Below, piece after piece: positions 29,914 through 39,529 of a stretch of 64,000 nt of DNA. Position numbers and translations under genes: made by a program. This DNA is from Arsukibacterium tuosuense. Lineage in GTDB: Bacteria; Pseudomonadota; Gammaproteobacteria; Enterobacterales; Alteromonadaceae. Under the pieces are notes generated by a model. That model did not search any database, was not told where the DNA came from, and saw only the letters and a list, made by a program, of their open reading frames with translations. The stretch is taken from NCBI RefSeq assembly GCF_900215315.1, contig NZ_OBEB01000007.1, positions 211,545-275,544 of the forward strand. The letters run 5' to 3'. How positions within the stretch are numbered: the first letter of the stretch is position 1; every line of letters starts with the position of its first letter.

Positions 29914-30627
29914 ATGTTAAAGTGTTATAGCATAGTCATAATGTCAGTTTGTTTGACCTTCAATGTATTAGCTTCTGGCGATAGTCAACGTTGGCAAATT
30001 AAAGCCGTCACTGCAATAAGCTTTCCGGGCCTGGAAGTGCTGGCAGATGGCAAGTTTAAGCCTGGCTCGGCTTATAATTACCGCGCTATCATTGATTGTA
30101 TGGAGCATCAGCTTAATGCTGACTTTGTTTGGCAGCAATTCCCTACAGCCCGTTTAGTACATGTGACAGTAAAGCATCAGTTCGATGTCATTTTTCCGAT
30201 GGGCTATACTCCTGAGCGCAGCAAATTATTGCAGCCAAGCGATTATCTGGTGCAGGAGCAGGATTACTGGGCTTATTTGAGGCCCCAACCCGATTGGCAA
30301 AACAAGCAACTTAATATTGCCGTTAAACAGGCATCACCTCAGGCCGAATGGTTGGCGCAACAGGGCTATCAGAATATTCATCAGGTAAATGATTACAAGC
30401 AGTTGTTACCACTGTTACGCGCCGGTAGGGTAGAAGCGATTAGCGTACCTGGAGCAGTGGCTGCGGAATATCAAAAAGCAGCTATCGAAGGGCTGGCACT
30501 GTCAGGTTATTATCAGCGTGAAGCAGGCTTTTATCTGAATCCCGGTTTTGCTGCTGAGTACTTGCCACAATTTAACCAGGCTGTCAGGCAGTGCCGCCAT
30601 CTTGCTGTTTTAGATCTTCCTGAATAA
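29914..30627 (+). CDS. Periplasmic solute-binding-like protein (SBP_bac_3 type)
   Basis: This 237-residue secreted protein has an N-terminal signal peptide (about 1-21). The rest resembles the extracellular solute-binding family 3 proteins that often stand alone in Alteromonadales-type genomes. Hints are the opening strand WQIKAVTAISFPGLEV, a middle DVIFPMGYTPERSK where family members bind ligand, and a hinge-like AVKQASPQAEWLAQQGYQNI. No transporter permease or ATPase is next to it, so it could be an orphan receptor or sensor-like protein. The ATG has AGGTGA upstream. The ligand cannot be inferred. Confidence 0.7.
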   Translation: MLKCYSIVIMSVCLTFNVLASGDSQRWQIKAVTAISFPGLEVLADGKFKPGSAYNYRAIIDCMEHQLNADFVWQQFPTARLVHVTVKHQFDVIFPMGYTPERSKLLQPSDYLVQEQDYWAYLRPQPDWQNKQLNIAVKQASPQAEWLAQQGYQNIHQVNDYKQLLPLLRAGRVEAISVPGAVAAEYQKAAIEGLALSGYYQREAGFYLNPGFAAEYLPQFNQAVRQCRHLAVLDLPE

Positions 30628-30738
30628 CTAATGATAGAGCTGCCAGCAAACCATTATTGTCAGATGGTGGCTACAGCTTGCTGACATAGCCTGCTGTCTG
30701 GTTTAATAGCAGCTTCAATTTAACGGAGTATCAGCTAC

Positions 30739-31350
30739 ATGCTGCTGATGATCGACAATTACGATTCTTTCACCTGGAATCTGGTGCAGTATTTTGCCGA
30801 ACTTGGCCAGCAGGTTGTGGTAAAGCGCAACGATGAAATTAATGTGGCGCAAATGGCTGCACTGGCACCTGATTATCTGGTGATATCACCAGGCCCGGGT
30901 ACGCCGGAACAGGCCGGTGTCAGCCTGGCGGCAATTGAACACTTTGCCGGAAAAGTCCCATTATTAGGGGTTTGCCTCGGACATCAGGCGATTGCCCAGG
31001 TTTTTGGAGGTAAAGTATGTCGTGCGGGTAAAGTAATGCACGGTAAAAATTCTGATATTTATCATCAGGGCGAGTCTGTGTTTACCGACCTGCCCAGCCC
31101 GCTGGCAGTAACCCGTTACCATTCGCTACTGGTTGCGAGCGATAACCTTCCTGCAGAGCTAATGATAACGGCCTGGACAGAAGAGTCTGGCCAGTCGTCA
31201 GAAATAATGGGCTTAATGCACCGCCAGTTGGCGGTGCATGGCGTGCAGTTTCACCCTGAAGCCATTTTAAGTAGCGCGGGCAAAGCTATGTTGGCTAATT
31301 TTTTAAGTCTGGCGGCGGTCGTAGCACCGCATAGCGTAGTGAATTGTTAA
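30739..31350 (+). CDS. pabA: Aminodeoxychorismate synthase glutamine amidotransferase (PabA)
   Basis: PabA releases ammonia from glutamine for aminodeoxychorismate synthesis (folate); in some bacteria the same subunit also serves anthranilate synthase. The 203 residues (E. coli 187) contain [14 protein letters not shown], the oxyanion [11 protein letters not shown], nucleophile C79 in GVCLGHQ, and the His-Glu pair of QFHPEAI. Without trpE or pabB nearby I cannot exclude an amphibolic TrpG/PabA. Its position ahead of argD/astC resembles the pabA-argD neighbourhood of other gammaproteobacteria. The stop overlaps the next start by one base. Confidence 0.9.
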   Translation: MLLMIDNYDSFTWNLVQYFAELGQQVVVKRNDEINVAQMAALAPDYLVISPGPGTPEQAGVSLAAIEHFAGKVPLLGVCLGHQAIAQVFGGKVCRAGKVMHGKNSDIYHQGESVFTDLPSPLAVTRYHSLLVASDNLPAELMITAWTEESGQSSEIMGLMHRQLAVHGVQFHPEAILSSAGKAMLANFLSLAAVVAPHSVVNC

Positions 31351-32465
31351 TGAACACATCAACTGAGTCATTAAATCAACGTTTCTGGGATGAGTTTATC
31401 GGTGTAAACCCGGATGCTGCCCGTTTGCAGTATCAGGTCAAGGCCGGCGTCACAACGACCCGTAAATTGTTAGCCGTCGATGCACAGGCCATGCAGCAGC
31501 GTCTGGCAGGCCAGCAGGCTCGCCAGCAGTTTGTCGAGTTTGCTCAGGCCCATATGCATGACCAGGTTGCTGACGAGCTGTTTCAGCGTTTGGGTAATAT
31601 ATCCCTGGTCAGCGCATCTATCTTCGATTTGGGGGACCATTATCATCAGGTGCTGGATAAACTTGCGCATAAAGCCGTTACTATTAATCAACTGGATCCG
31701 TTAATCAGTCAGGTTGACTGGTTGAAGGAAGACTTGTTGAAACTGGTTAATCAACCGCAATATCGTAATCGGACAGCCTCAGGTGCGCTTATTAAAGATG
31801 TCAAAACGGCGCTGCGTTTTCTCGGGGTGGAAAGTCTGCAACTGATTGTGCCGGTATATGGCATGCGCCGCTGTTTGCCGCATGCGACCGACCCTTTTGT
31901 CGGCTTTAAAACCCGCTTATGGGATTACACGCTGGCATGTGCCATAGCCGCGCGCCGGCTGGCAGAAGATAGTGCAGAACTTCCTTATGCGGCGTTTTGT
32001 ATCGGCTTGTTCCATCCACTTGGCCACATAGTGGTGACCCGCAATTATCTGCGTACCTATCAGCAAATTAAACAAGAAGAGCTGCTTAAAGCGCGGGACG
32101 AGCGCAATAACGAATTAACAGATGCGTTGGACAGCCTTGAACCGGACGCCAGTTTTTTAAGTAACAGTTTACTGGAATTTGCTGAAATCTTAAGTGCCGA
32201 CATCTGCTCACGCTGGTCACTGCAGCATTTACCACTGTGCCAGACGCTGGACCAGCTGGCAGAAGGTATCGGCTTTAATGGTATCAGCCCATTGGGCCGG
32301 ATAGTGCAGCAAGCTCAGGTGTATGTGCAATGGCAGCAGTTAAAGGCCGCAGGTAAAGCCAGTGCTCAGGACGCAGAAAGCTGGTTTACCGCCGTCAAAT
32401 TAACAGAGGACCAGCTGAATACCCTGGCCAAAACCAATTTAAAACGGCTTAGCATCGATTTATAA
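31350..32465 (+). CDS. HDOD-domain protein
   Basis: This 371-residue cytoplasmic protein appears to carry an HDOD output domain, a catalytically silent relative of HD phosphohydrolases found in signalling proteins. Visible features are a helical N-terminus (about 1-90), an HDOD-like core (about 90-260: LGNISLVSASIFDLGD, IKDVKTALRFLGVESLQLIV), and a helical tail. No receiver or cyclase domain is attached. The ATG overlaps the last base of the pabA stop, so the two are likely coupled. An in-frame TTG at 31344 is less likely. Its role beside arginine catabolism genes is unknown. Confidence 0.75.
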   Translation: MNTSTESLNQRFWDEFIGVNPDAARLQYQVKAGVTTTRKLLAVDAQAMQQRLAGQQARQQFVEFAQAHMHDQVADELFQRLGNISLVSASIFDLGDHYHQVLDKLAHKAVTINQLDPLISQVDWLKEDLLKLVNQPQYRNRTASGALIKDVKTALRFLGVESLQLIVPVYGMRRCLPHATDPFVGFKTRLWDYTLACAIAARRLAEDSAELPYAAFCIGLFHPLGHIVVTRNYLRTYQQIKQEELLKARDERNNELTDALDSLEPDASFLSNSLLEFAEILSADICSRWSLQHLPLCQTLDQLAEGIGFNGISPLGRIVQQAQVYVQWQQLKAAGKASAQDAESWFTAVKLTEDQLNTLAKTNLKRLSIDL

Positions 32466-32650
32466 CAATTTTTTTAGCCATATTCATGCAAAGCCGGATT
32501 TTTGCCCGCGAACAGGCATATCGCCAGCGGCACCTTTAACGGGGGTGGCAGTCTGTTGTGGATGACCTGGCACTGGCTGCTTAGTTATTCAGTTCGGCTG
32601 CAAATCTATCTGCAGCCCTTGATTTTTCTGGGTTTAGCTATTTTTCCTGA

Positions 32651-33973
<1,323 letters not shown>

Positions 33974-34032
33974 GCTTAAGTCTGGAACACCAAAACGAAT
34001 AAAGCGGCATAAAGACCGCCGATGAAGCAGCT

Positions 34033-34054
34033 CGGGGCAAAACCATTTGCCCCG
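34033..34054 (+). other. Perfect hairpin between astC and astA
   Basis: A 9-bp perfect stem (CGGGGCAAA, 34033-34041; TTTGCCCCG, 34046-34054) closes a four-base loop. It has no T-run after it, so it is unlikely to terminate fully. An intercistronic stabiliser or partial attenuator is more likely. Confidence 0.5.
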
Positions 34055-34087
34055 TCAGGTTATAAAGCAAAAATGGAGTAAGCGACG

Positions 34088-35107
34088 ATGATGGTGATTC
34101 GCCCAATCCGAGCGGATGATTACCCGGCGCTCTATCAGATGGCAGTGGAGTCGGGGCATGGTTTTACCTCGCTCCCGGTGAACGATGAGCTGCTGATGCG
34201 CAAGATCAGCCGTTCTGAGCAGTCGTTACAGAAGGCTGTCAGCAGCCCGGGTGACGAAGGTTATTTATTTGTGCTGGAAGACACCAGCAACGGTGACGTT
34301 TGTGGTACCAGCGCGTTGGAAGCCGCAGTAGGCCTGGATGATGCCTTTTATCACTATCATTTGGGTAAAGTAGTCCATAGTTCACGCTCACTTGGTGTTT
34401 ACAAGACAGTGGATATTCTGACCCTGTGTAATGATTACACCGGGGTCAGTGAGCTGTGTACGTTATTTTTACGTGAGAACCGTCGTGAAAAAAACAACGG
34501 CCGCTTGTTATCAAAAGCCCGTTTTCTGTTTATGGCTGAATTTGCCGAGCGCTTCGCTGACAGGGTTATCGCCGAAATGCGTGGTGTATCAGACCAGAAC
34601 GGTCATTCGCCGTTCTGGCGCTGGCTGCAGGAACACTTTTTCTCTGTCGACTTCCCGACTGCTGACTATCTGACCGGTATAGGCCAGAAAGTCTTCATTG
34701 CTGAGCTGATGCCAAAATACCCGATTTACGTCAGCTTGCTCAGCAAAGAAGCGCAGCAGGTTATTGGTAAAGTGCACGAAAAAACCCGGCCAGCAATAGC
34801 GTTACTGCAGTCGGAAGGTTTTTCTAACCGCGGCTATGTCGATATTTTTGACGCCGGGCCAACCGTTGAGGCAAGGGTGGAGCATATCCGCTCAATTCGG
34901 TATAGTCGCAAACTACAGGTGCAGATTGGTACGCCGGGACCAGATAGTCAGCCCTATCTAATCTGTAACACAACTATCGAAAATTTCCGTGCCACCTGGC
35001 TACCGCTGACTGTGACAGAGCAGAGCGACCAGGTTGTACTGCCGCAGGCCTGCGCCGATGCTTTGGGAGTAAAAGCCGGTGATCAGGTCCGATTAACCAG
35101 AATTTAA
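34088..35107 (+). CDS. astA: Arginine N-succinyltransferase
   Basis: AstA transfers succinyl from succinyl-CoA to arginine, the first step of the ammonia-producing AST pathway. The 339 residues (E. coli 344) show the family start VIRPIRADDYPALYQMA, the GNAT-like central region with LCTLFLRENRREKNNGRLLSK and AEMRGVSDQNGHSPFWRWL, and the C-terminal SLLSKEAQQVIGKVHEKTRPA. Two adjacent ATGs (34088 and 34091) follow GGAGTAAGCGACG. It lies 114 bases after astC and 13 before astD, in the order astC-astA-astD. Confidence 0.96.
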   Translation: MMVIRPIRADDYPALYQMAVESGHGFTSLPVNDELLMRKISRSEQSLQKAVSSPGDEGYLFVLEDTSNGDVCGTSALEAAVGLDDAFYHYHLGKVVHSSRSLGVYKTVDILTLCNDYTGVSELCTLFLRENRREKNNGRLLSKARFLFMAEFAERFADRVIAEMRGVSDQNGHSPFWRWLQEHFFSVDFPTADYLTGIGQKVFIAELMPKYPIYVSLLSKEAQQVIGKVHEKTRPAIALLQSEGFSNRGYVDIFDAGPTVEARVEHIRSIRYSRKLQVQIGTPGPDSQPYLICNTTIENFRATWLPLTVTEQSDQVVLPQACADALGVKAGDQVRLTRI

Positions 35108-35120
35108 GCAGGGGTAAGAC

Positions 35121-36590
35121 ATGAGCCACGCAGCGCAATTTATTAATGGCCAATGGCTGGCAGGAGAGGGCAAGCCATTTACATCGCTGGACCCGGCCAA
35201 AAACCAGCAGGTCTGGCAGGGTGAGGCCGCCAGTGCTGAACAGGTAGAGGCAGCCATTAATGCTGCCCGCGCCGCCCAATATGGCTGGGGCGATTTAAGT
35301 TTCGAGGGCAGAGTAGAAGTCGTAAAGCGGTTTGCTGAGCAACTGGCCGCCAATAAAGAAGAATTAGCGCTTTGTATTGCCCGGGATACCGGTAAAGCGC
35401 TGTGGGAGAGCCGCACTGAAGTAGCGGCTATGATAGGCAAAGTTGATATCTCGGTGCGGGCTTACGAAGAGCGTACCGGTACGAAAGAGAACCCGATGCC
35501 GCAGGGCCGGGCTTTTGTCAGGCATAAACCCCATGGTGTAGTAGCGGTATTTGGTCCGTACAATTTCCCCGGGCATCTACCTAACGGTCATATAGTCCCT
35601 GCTTTATTGGCGGGTAATACCGTGGTGTTCAAGCCCTCTGAGTTAACGCCAATGGTAGCCGAGCACACGGTTAAACTATGGGAAAAAGCGGGCTTGCCGG
35701 CAGGCGTGCTCAATCTGTTGCAAGGTGAGGTAGATACCGGCAAAGCGATAGCCAGCCATGATGGTATCGATGGTTTATTTTTCACCGGCAGTTCGCGCAC
35801 CGGCCACTATTTGCACCAGCAATTTGCCGGTCGGCCAGAGAAAATCCTGGCACTGGAAATGGGTGGCAACAACCCACTGATCGTGCAGGATGTCAGCAAC
35901 GTTGACGCCGTGGTGCATGATATCGTGCAGTCGGCCTTTATTTCAGCCGGTCAGCGTTGTACCTGCGCCCGCAAGCTGTTTTTGCCGGCTAATGCTCAGG
36001 GCGATGCTATTCTGGCCCGCTTAATTGAAGTGACCCGTAGTATTAAAACCGGCTTGTATGATGCTGATCCGCAGCCCTTTATCGGCGCGATGATTTCAGT
36101 AGCCGCAGCAAAGGGTATGCGGGCTGCCCAGCAGCAATTAGTTGAGTTAGGCGGTGAAATTTTGGTTGAACTGCAACATTTGCAAAGCGATACTGCGCTG
36201 GTGTCGCCGGGTATTATCGAATGCAGCAACGTCAAGAACTTCCCGGATGAAGAGCATTTCGGTCCGCTATTAAAAGTATTCCGCTTTAACGATTTTGATG
36301 CGGCTATTGATGCGGCTAACAACACCAGCTTTGGCTTGTCGGCAGGTTTACTCAGCGACAGTCAGGAGCTTTATCAGCATTTTTACCGGCGGATCAGAGC
36401 GGGTATTGTTAACTGGAACCGGCCGATAACCGGCGCCAGCTCCGCAGCGCCATTTGGTGGTATTGGTGGTAGTGGTAATCACCGGGCCAGCGCTTATTAC
36501 GCCGCCGATTACTGCGCCTATCCGGTTGCATCGGTAGAGCTAGATCAAGTGTCAATGCCTGAGCAACTGTCTCCGGGGCTAACTTTTTAA
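35121..36590 (+). CDS. astD: Succinylglutamate-semialdehyde dehydrogenase
   Basis: AstD oxidises N-succinylglutamate semialdehyde with NAD in the AST pathway. The 489 residues (E. coli 492) are a standard aldehyde dehydrogenase: [19 protein letters not shown], the FTGSSRTG nucleotide region, the glutamate motif LEMGGNNPL, and nucleophile C280 in [10 protein letters not shown]. It closes the ast unit and is followed by a strong terminator. The remaining AST enzymes, AstB and AstE, are not in the window. Confidence 0.96.
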   Translation: MSHAAQFINGQWLAGEGKPFTSLDPAKNQQVWQGEAASAEQVEAAINAARAAQYGWGDLSFEGRVEVVKRFAEQLAANKEELALCIARDTGKALWESRTEVAAMIGKVDISVRAYEERTGTKENPMPQGRAFVRHKPHGVVAVFGPYNFPGHLPNGHIVPALLAGNTVVFKPSELTPMVAEHTVKLWEKAGLPAGVLNLLQGEVDTGKAIASHDGIDGLFFTGSSRTGHYLHQQFAGRPEKILALEMGGNNPLIVQDVSNVDAVVHDIVQSAFISAGQRCTCARKLFLPANAQGDAILARLIEVTRSIKTGLYDADPQPFIGAMISVAAAKGMRAAQQQLVELGGEILVELQHLQSDTALVSPGIIECSNVKNFPDEEHFGPLLKVFRFNDFDAAIDAANNTSFGLSAGLLSDSQELYQHFYRRIRAGIVNWNRPITGASSAAPFGGIGGSGNHRASAYYAADYCAYPVASVELDQVSMPEQLSPGLTF

Positions 36591-36596
36591 CTGGTA

Positions 36597-36625
36597 AAAT
36601 CGGGGCTGCGGCCCCGATTTGTTTT
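36597..36625 (+). terminator. Rho-independent terminator after astD
   Basis: A 10-bp perfect stem (AAATCGGGGC, 36597-36606; GCCCCGATTT, 36611-36620) with a TGCG loop is followed by GTTTTC. Confidence 0.85.
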
Positions 36626-36697
36626 CTTGCCGACATTTTGCTTAAATTGCGCTATTGTAATGTTTTTTAACGCCAAGCAATGCAGGTACCCTTCCAC

Positions 36698-37048
36698 ATG
36701 GTGACTGATCAACCCGGCTATGAACATCTTATTCAGTTTTTAACTGAACATCTTTCCCTGTTTACTGAGGACGGCACGGCACTGCCCGAAGGTAAGAGCG
36801 TCGGGGAGATTCTGGAAGAACGCGTTGCCGAACAAATTATCACCCTCTGTACTCAGCATACTGAGCTGGAAATGAACCATCGCAGCATGATAATTCGTGA
36901 AGTTGATGGCATTATGTATGATTTTCAGGAAGTGCTGAGCAGTGTGCTGGAAAAAAAAGCAACTGCCGAGCAGGCAGAGCTGATTAATGAAATTGCATTG
37001 TTAATCAAAAACCTGTTTGACAGCGCCATTGCCAGGCTAATGGATTAG
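36698..37048 (+). CDS. Conserved hypothetical, DUF3802-like
   Basis: This 116-residue acidic, mostly helical cytoplasmic protein resembles, from memory, the DUF3802 family of Vibrio/Shewanella-type bacteria (start MVTDQPGYEHLIQFLTEHL, end LIKNLFDSAIARLMD). Residues in the middle (ILEERVAEQIITLC and MIIREVDGIMYDF) suggest a helical bundle. I chose the ATG at 36698 because similarity starts there; an in-frame ATG at 36680 is possible. No function is known. The terminator before it indicates its own promoter. Confidence 0.65.
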   Translation: MVTDQPGYEHLIQFLTEHLSLFTEDGTALPEGKSVGEILEERVAEQIITLCTQHTELEMNHRSMIIREVDGIMYDFQEVLSSVLEKKATAEQAELINEIALLIKNLFDSAIARLMD

Positions 37049-37132
37049 CATTGCTCGCACTGGATTAATGCTGGCTACCCGCCCTATATTTCCGTAGAAT
37101 ATCCAGCCTAAAATTTCATGCCGGGACCGGAT

Positions 37133-37561
37133 ATGCAAGCAAAAGTCAGTTGGGTTGATAACCTGAGTTTTATTGGTCGCTCCGCCAGCGGTCATGCCGT
37201 GGTGTTTGATGCGAACAGTGCAGACAGCGCAGCGCCAAGCCCGATGGAGATGGTGCTGATGTCGGCTGGAGCTTGTTCATCAGTAGATGTGGTCAGTATT
37301 TTACAAAAAGCTCGCCAGCAGGTGCAGGGTTGTGAAGTCGAACTGACAGCTGAGCGGGCTGACAGCGTGCCCAGGGTGTTTACCAAAATTCACCTGCATT
37401 TTGTGGTGTCGGGCCATGATCTCAGCGAAAAACAAGTGGCACGGGCAGTCGATTTATCAGCGGATAAATATTGCTCGGTGTCTATTATGCTGGCCAGCAG
37501 CGTTGCTGTAAGCCATTCCTATAGTGTTAACAATGCAAACCAGGCTAATACGTCTGAGTAA
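37133..37561 (+). CDS. yhfA: OsmC/Ohr-family protein YhfA
   Basis: This 142-residue protein is close to E. coli YhfA, an OsmC-family member that may detoxify organic peroxides, though its activity is not established. It shows the start MQAKVSWVDNLSFIGRSASGH, the PSPMEMVLMSAGACSSVDVV segment with the family cysteine, and the second cysteine in LSADKYCSVSIML. The start at 37133 matches the E. coli N-terminus; an ATG five codons earlier is in frame. In enterics yhfA adjoins crp; here crp is absent and speD follows. Confidence 0.9.
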   Translation: MQAKVSWVDNLSFIGRSASGHAVVFDANSADSAAPSPMEMVLMSAGACSSVDVVSILQKARQQVQGCEVELTAERADSVPRVFTKIHLHFVVSGHDLSEKQVARAVDLSADKYCSVSIMLASSVAVSHSYSVNNANQANTSE

Positions 37562-37609
37562 TTGCCCAGCTAAACAATACAGCGCTTGCTGTAGTGGAGA
37601 ACGCAGAAA

Positions 37610-38416
37610 TTGGTAAAGCCTTTTGAAAAACTGAAACTGCATGGGTTTAACAACCTGACCAAAAGTTTAAGCTTTAGCTTATACGATATTTGTTATGCCA
37701 AGACTGAGCAGCACCGGCAGGAATATATCGAATATATTGACGAGCAATATAATGCTGATCGGTTAACCGATATCTTAACTGAAGTAGTAGATATTATCGG
37801 TGCCAATGTGTTGAACATTGCCCGCCAGGATTACGATCCGCAAGGTGCCAGCGTAACGATTCTGGTAAGCGAGGAACCGGTGCTGGTCAATCCTGACAAT
37901 TCAGAGAATCCGGGGCCGTTGCCAGAAGCAGTAGTCGCGCATCTGGATAAAAGCCATATCTGTGTTCACACCTATCCGGAAGTGCATCCGCATGACGGCA
38001 TCTGTACGTTCAGGGCCGATATTGAAGTGTCAACCTGTGGCATTATTTCGCCGTTAAAAGCGCTGAACTTTTTAATCCACAGTTTTGAATCAGACGTGGT
38101 AACTATTGACTACCGGGTCCGCGGTTTTACCCGCGATATCAGCGGTACCAAGCATTATATTGATCATCCAATCAGTTCTATTCAGAACTTTATGGATGTT
38201 GATACCAAGCAGGCTTTCCAGATGATTGATGTTAATGTCTATCAGGAGAACCTGTTTCACACCAAGATGATGTTAAAAGAGGCTGATCTGAACAACTATC
38301 TGTTTGGCATGGGTACCGATAGCATGACAGCAGATGAGCAGAAGGCGATCAGTAAAAAGGTGTTTAAGGAAATCCGGGAAATTTTCTACGGTCGTAATTT
38401 ACCTGAGATGAAGTAA
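37610..38416 (+). CDS. speD: S-adenosylmethionine decarboxylase proenzyme
   Basis: SpeD makes decarboxylated SAM, the aminopropyl donor for spermidine. The 268 residues (E. coli 264) follow the long gammaproteobacterial class. The self-cleavage site is K114-S115 in [14 protein letters not shown], where Ser115 becomes the pyruvoyl cofactor. [15 protein letters not shown] and [21 protein letters not shown] are nearly identical to E. coli. The best start is a TTG at 37610, with GGAG about 12 bases upstream; no ATG fits the conserved N-terminus. No speE is adjacent. Confidence 0.93.
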   Translation: MVKPFEKLKLHGFNNLTKSLSFSLYDICYAKTEQHRQEYIEYIDEQYNADRLTDILTEVVDIIGANVLNIARQDYDPQGASVTILVSEEPVLVNPDNSENPGPLPEAVVAHLDKSHICVHTYPEVHPHDGICTFRADIEVSTCGIISPLKALNFLIHSFESDVVTIDYRVRGFTRDISGTKHYIDHPISSIQNFMDVDTKQAFQMIDVNVYQENLFHTKMMLKEADLNNYLFGMGTDSMTADEQKAISKKVFKEIREIFYGRNLPEMK

Positions 38417-38471
38417 CCGCAAAATTCAGGATGACAATGGCGGCGCCAGCTGGCGGCCAGTGCAGACAGGG

Positions 38472-39368
38472 TTACTTACCTAACCAGTCGGCCTGACCAC
38501 GAGCCTGGCGCCGCTTTTGCATTATTGCCTCTATCAGTGGGGTCAGAATCAACTCCATTGCTAAGCCCATTTTGCCACCTGGTACCACCAGGGTATTTAC
38601 CCGCGACATAAAAGAGCCATGGATCATCCGCAGGTAATACGGAAAATCAACATGCTTGATACCGCGAAAGCGGATTACCACAAAGCTTTCATCCAGTGAC
38701 GGAATATCTTTTGCGCTGAACGGGTTAGAGGTATCCACAGTCGGCACCCGCTGAAAATTAATATGAGTGCGCGAAAATTGCGGCGTAATATGGTTAATAT
38801 AATCATCCATACTGCGGACAATGCTGGCCTGCACTGCCTCGCGGCTGTGGCCCCGCTCTGAGGTGTCGCGAATAATTTTCTGGATCCACTCCAGGTTAAC
38901 TATCGGCACCATGCCAATCAGTAAGTCGACATGTTGCGCCACGTTGTGTTGCTCGGTTACTGCACCGCCATGTAAGCCTTCATAAAACAGCAAATCGGTA
39001 TTGGCGCGTAAATCCTGCCAGGGGGTAAAAGTGCCTGGCAGTTGATTATAGGGTACGGCTTCATCAAAAGTATGCAGATAATGGCGAATGCGGCCGGTGC
39101 CGGTTTCCGCGTAACTGGCGAAAAAGGTTTCCAGCGCAGCAAAGTCGTTGGCTTCAGCCCCAAAGTAACTGATATAACGGCCTGCTTCCTTAGCTTTACG
39201 CATCGCTAAATCCATTTCCGGCCGGCTGAAACGATGAAAGCAATCACCTTCGACAAAAGAGGCATCAATCCCCAGGGTACGGAATATATGCTGAAAAGCG
39301 ATCGTAGTGGTGGTAGTGCCGGCGCCTGACGAGCCGGTGATCGCGATAATCGGATTTTTATGAGACAT
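38472..39368 (-). CDS. prkB: Phosphoribulokinase-like protein PrkB
   Basis: This 298-residue P-loop kinase is very similar to E. coli PrkB (289), annotated as a phosphoribulokinase although enteric-type organisms have no Calvin cycle. Its physiological substrate is unknown. It shows the Walker A-type GSSGAGTTTT, DCFHRFSRPEMDLA, LFYEGLHGG and RDTSERGHSREAV. The ATG at 39368 aligns with the E. coli start; an ATG four codons earlier is also in frame. It converges with speD across a 55-base gap. Confidence 0.9.
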   Translation of the reverse strand: MSHKNPIIAITGSSGAGTTTTTIAFQHIFRTLGIDASFVEGDCFHRFSRPEMDLAMRKAKEAGRYISYFGAEANDFAALETFFASYAETGTGRIRHYLHTFDEAVPYNQLPGTFTPWQDLRANTDLLFYEGLHGGAVTEQHNVAQHVDLLIGMVPIVNLEWIQKIIRDTSERGHSREAVQASIVRSMDDYINHITPQFSRTHINFQRVPTVDTSNPFSAKDIPSLDESFVVIRFRGIKHVDFPYYLRMIHGSFMSRVNTLVVPGGKMGLAMELILTPLIEAIMQKRRQARGQADWLGK

Positions 39369-39529
39369 AGGCTGCGCCATTAAATTAATTGCAGATACCA
39401 TAAAGCAACACCGCTACCTGCTGCAACTTTTATCTGGCAGACGTCTGCAAGTTGAACTGGGATATTGAAATTATATTGAGCTGGCTGGGCGGTCAGCAAG
39501 GTTCGCCGGCCGCCTGGCACATAGGGAAG

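Noticed and set aside
38442..38455. CGCCAGCTGGCG palindrome between speD and prkB as a terminator
   Set aside because: There is no T-run on either strand. It may help end the convergent transcripts, but support is too weak.
38537..38552. A second GGGGTCAGA motif, near 38540
   Set aside because: It is inside the prkB coding sequence, where it encodes conserved residues, so it is not a mobile-element mark.
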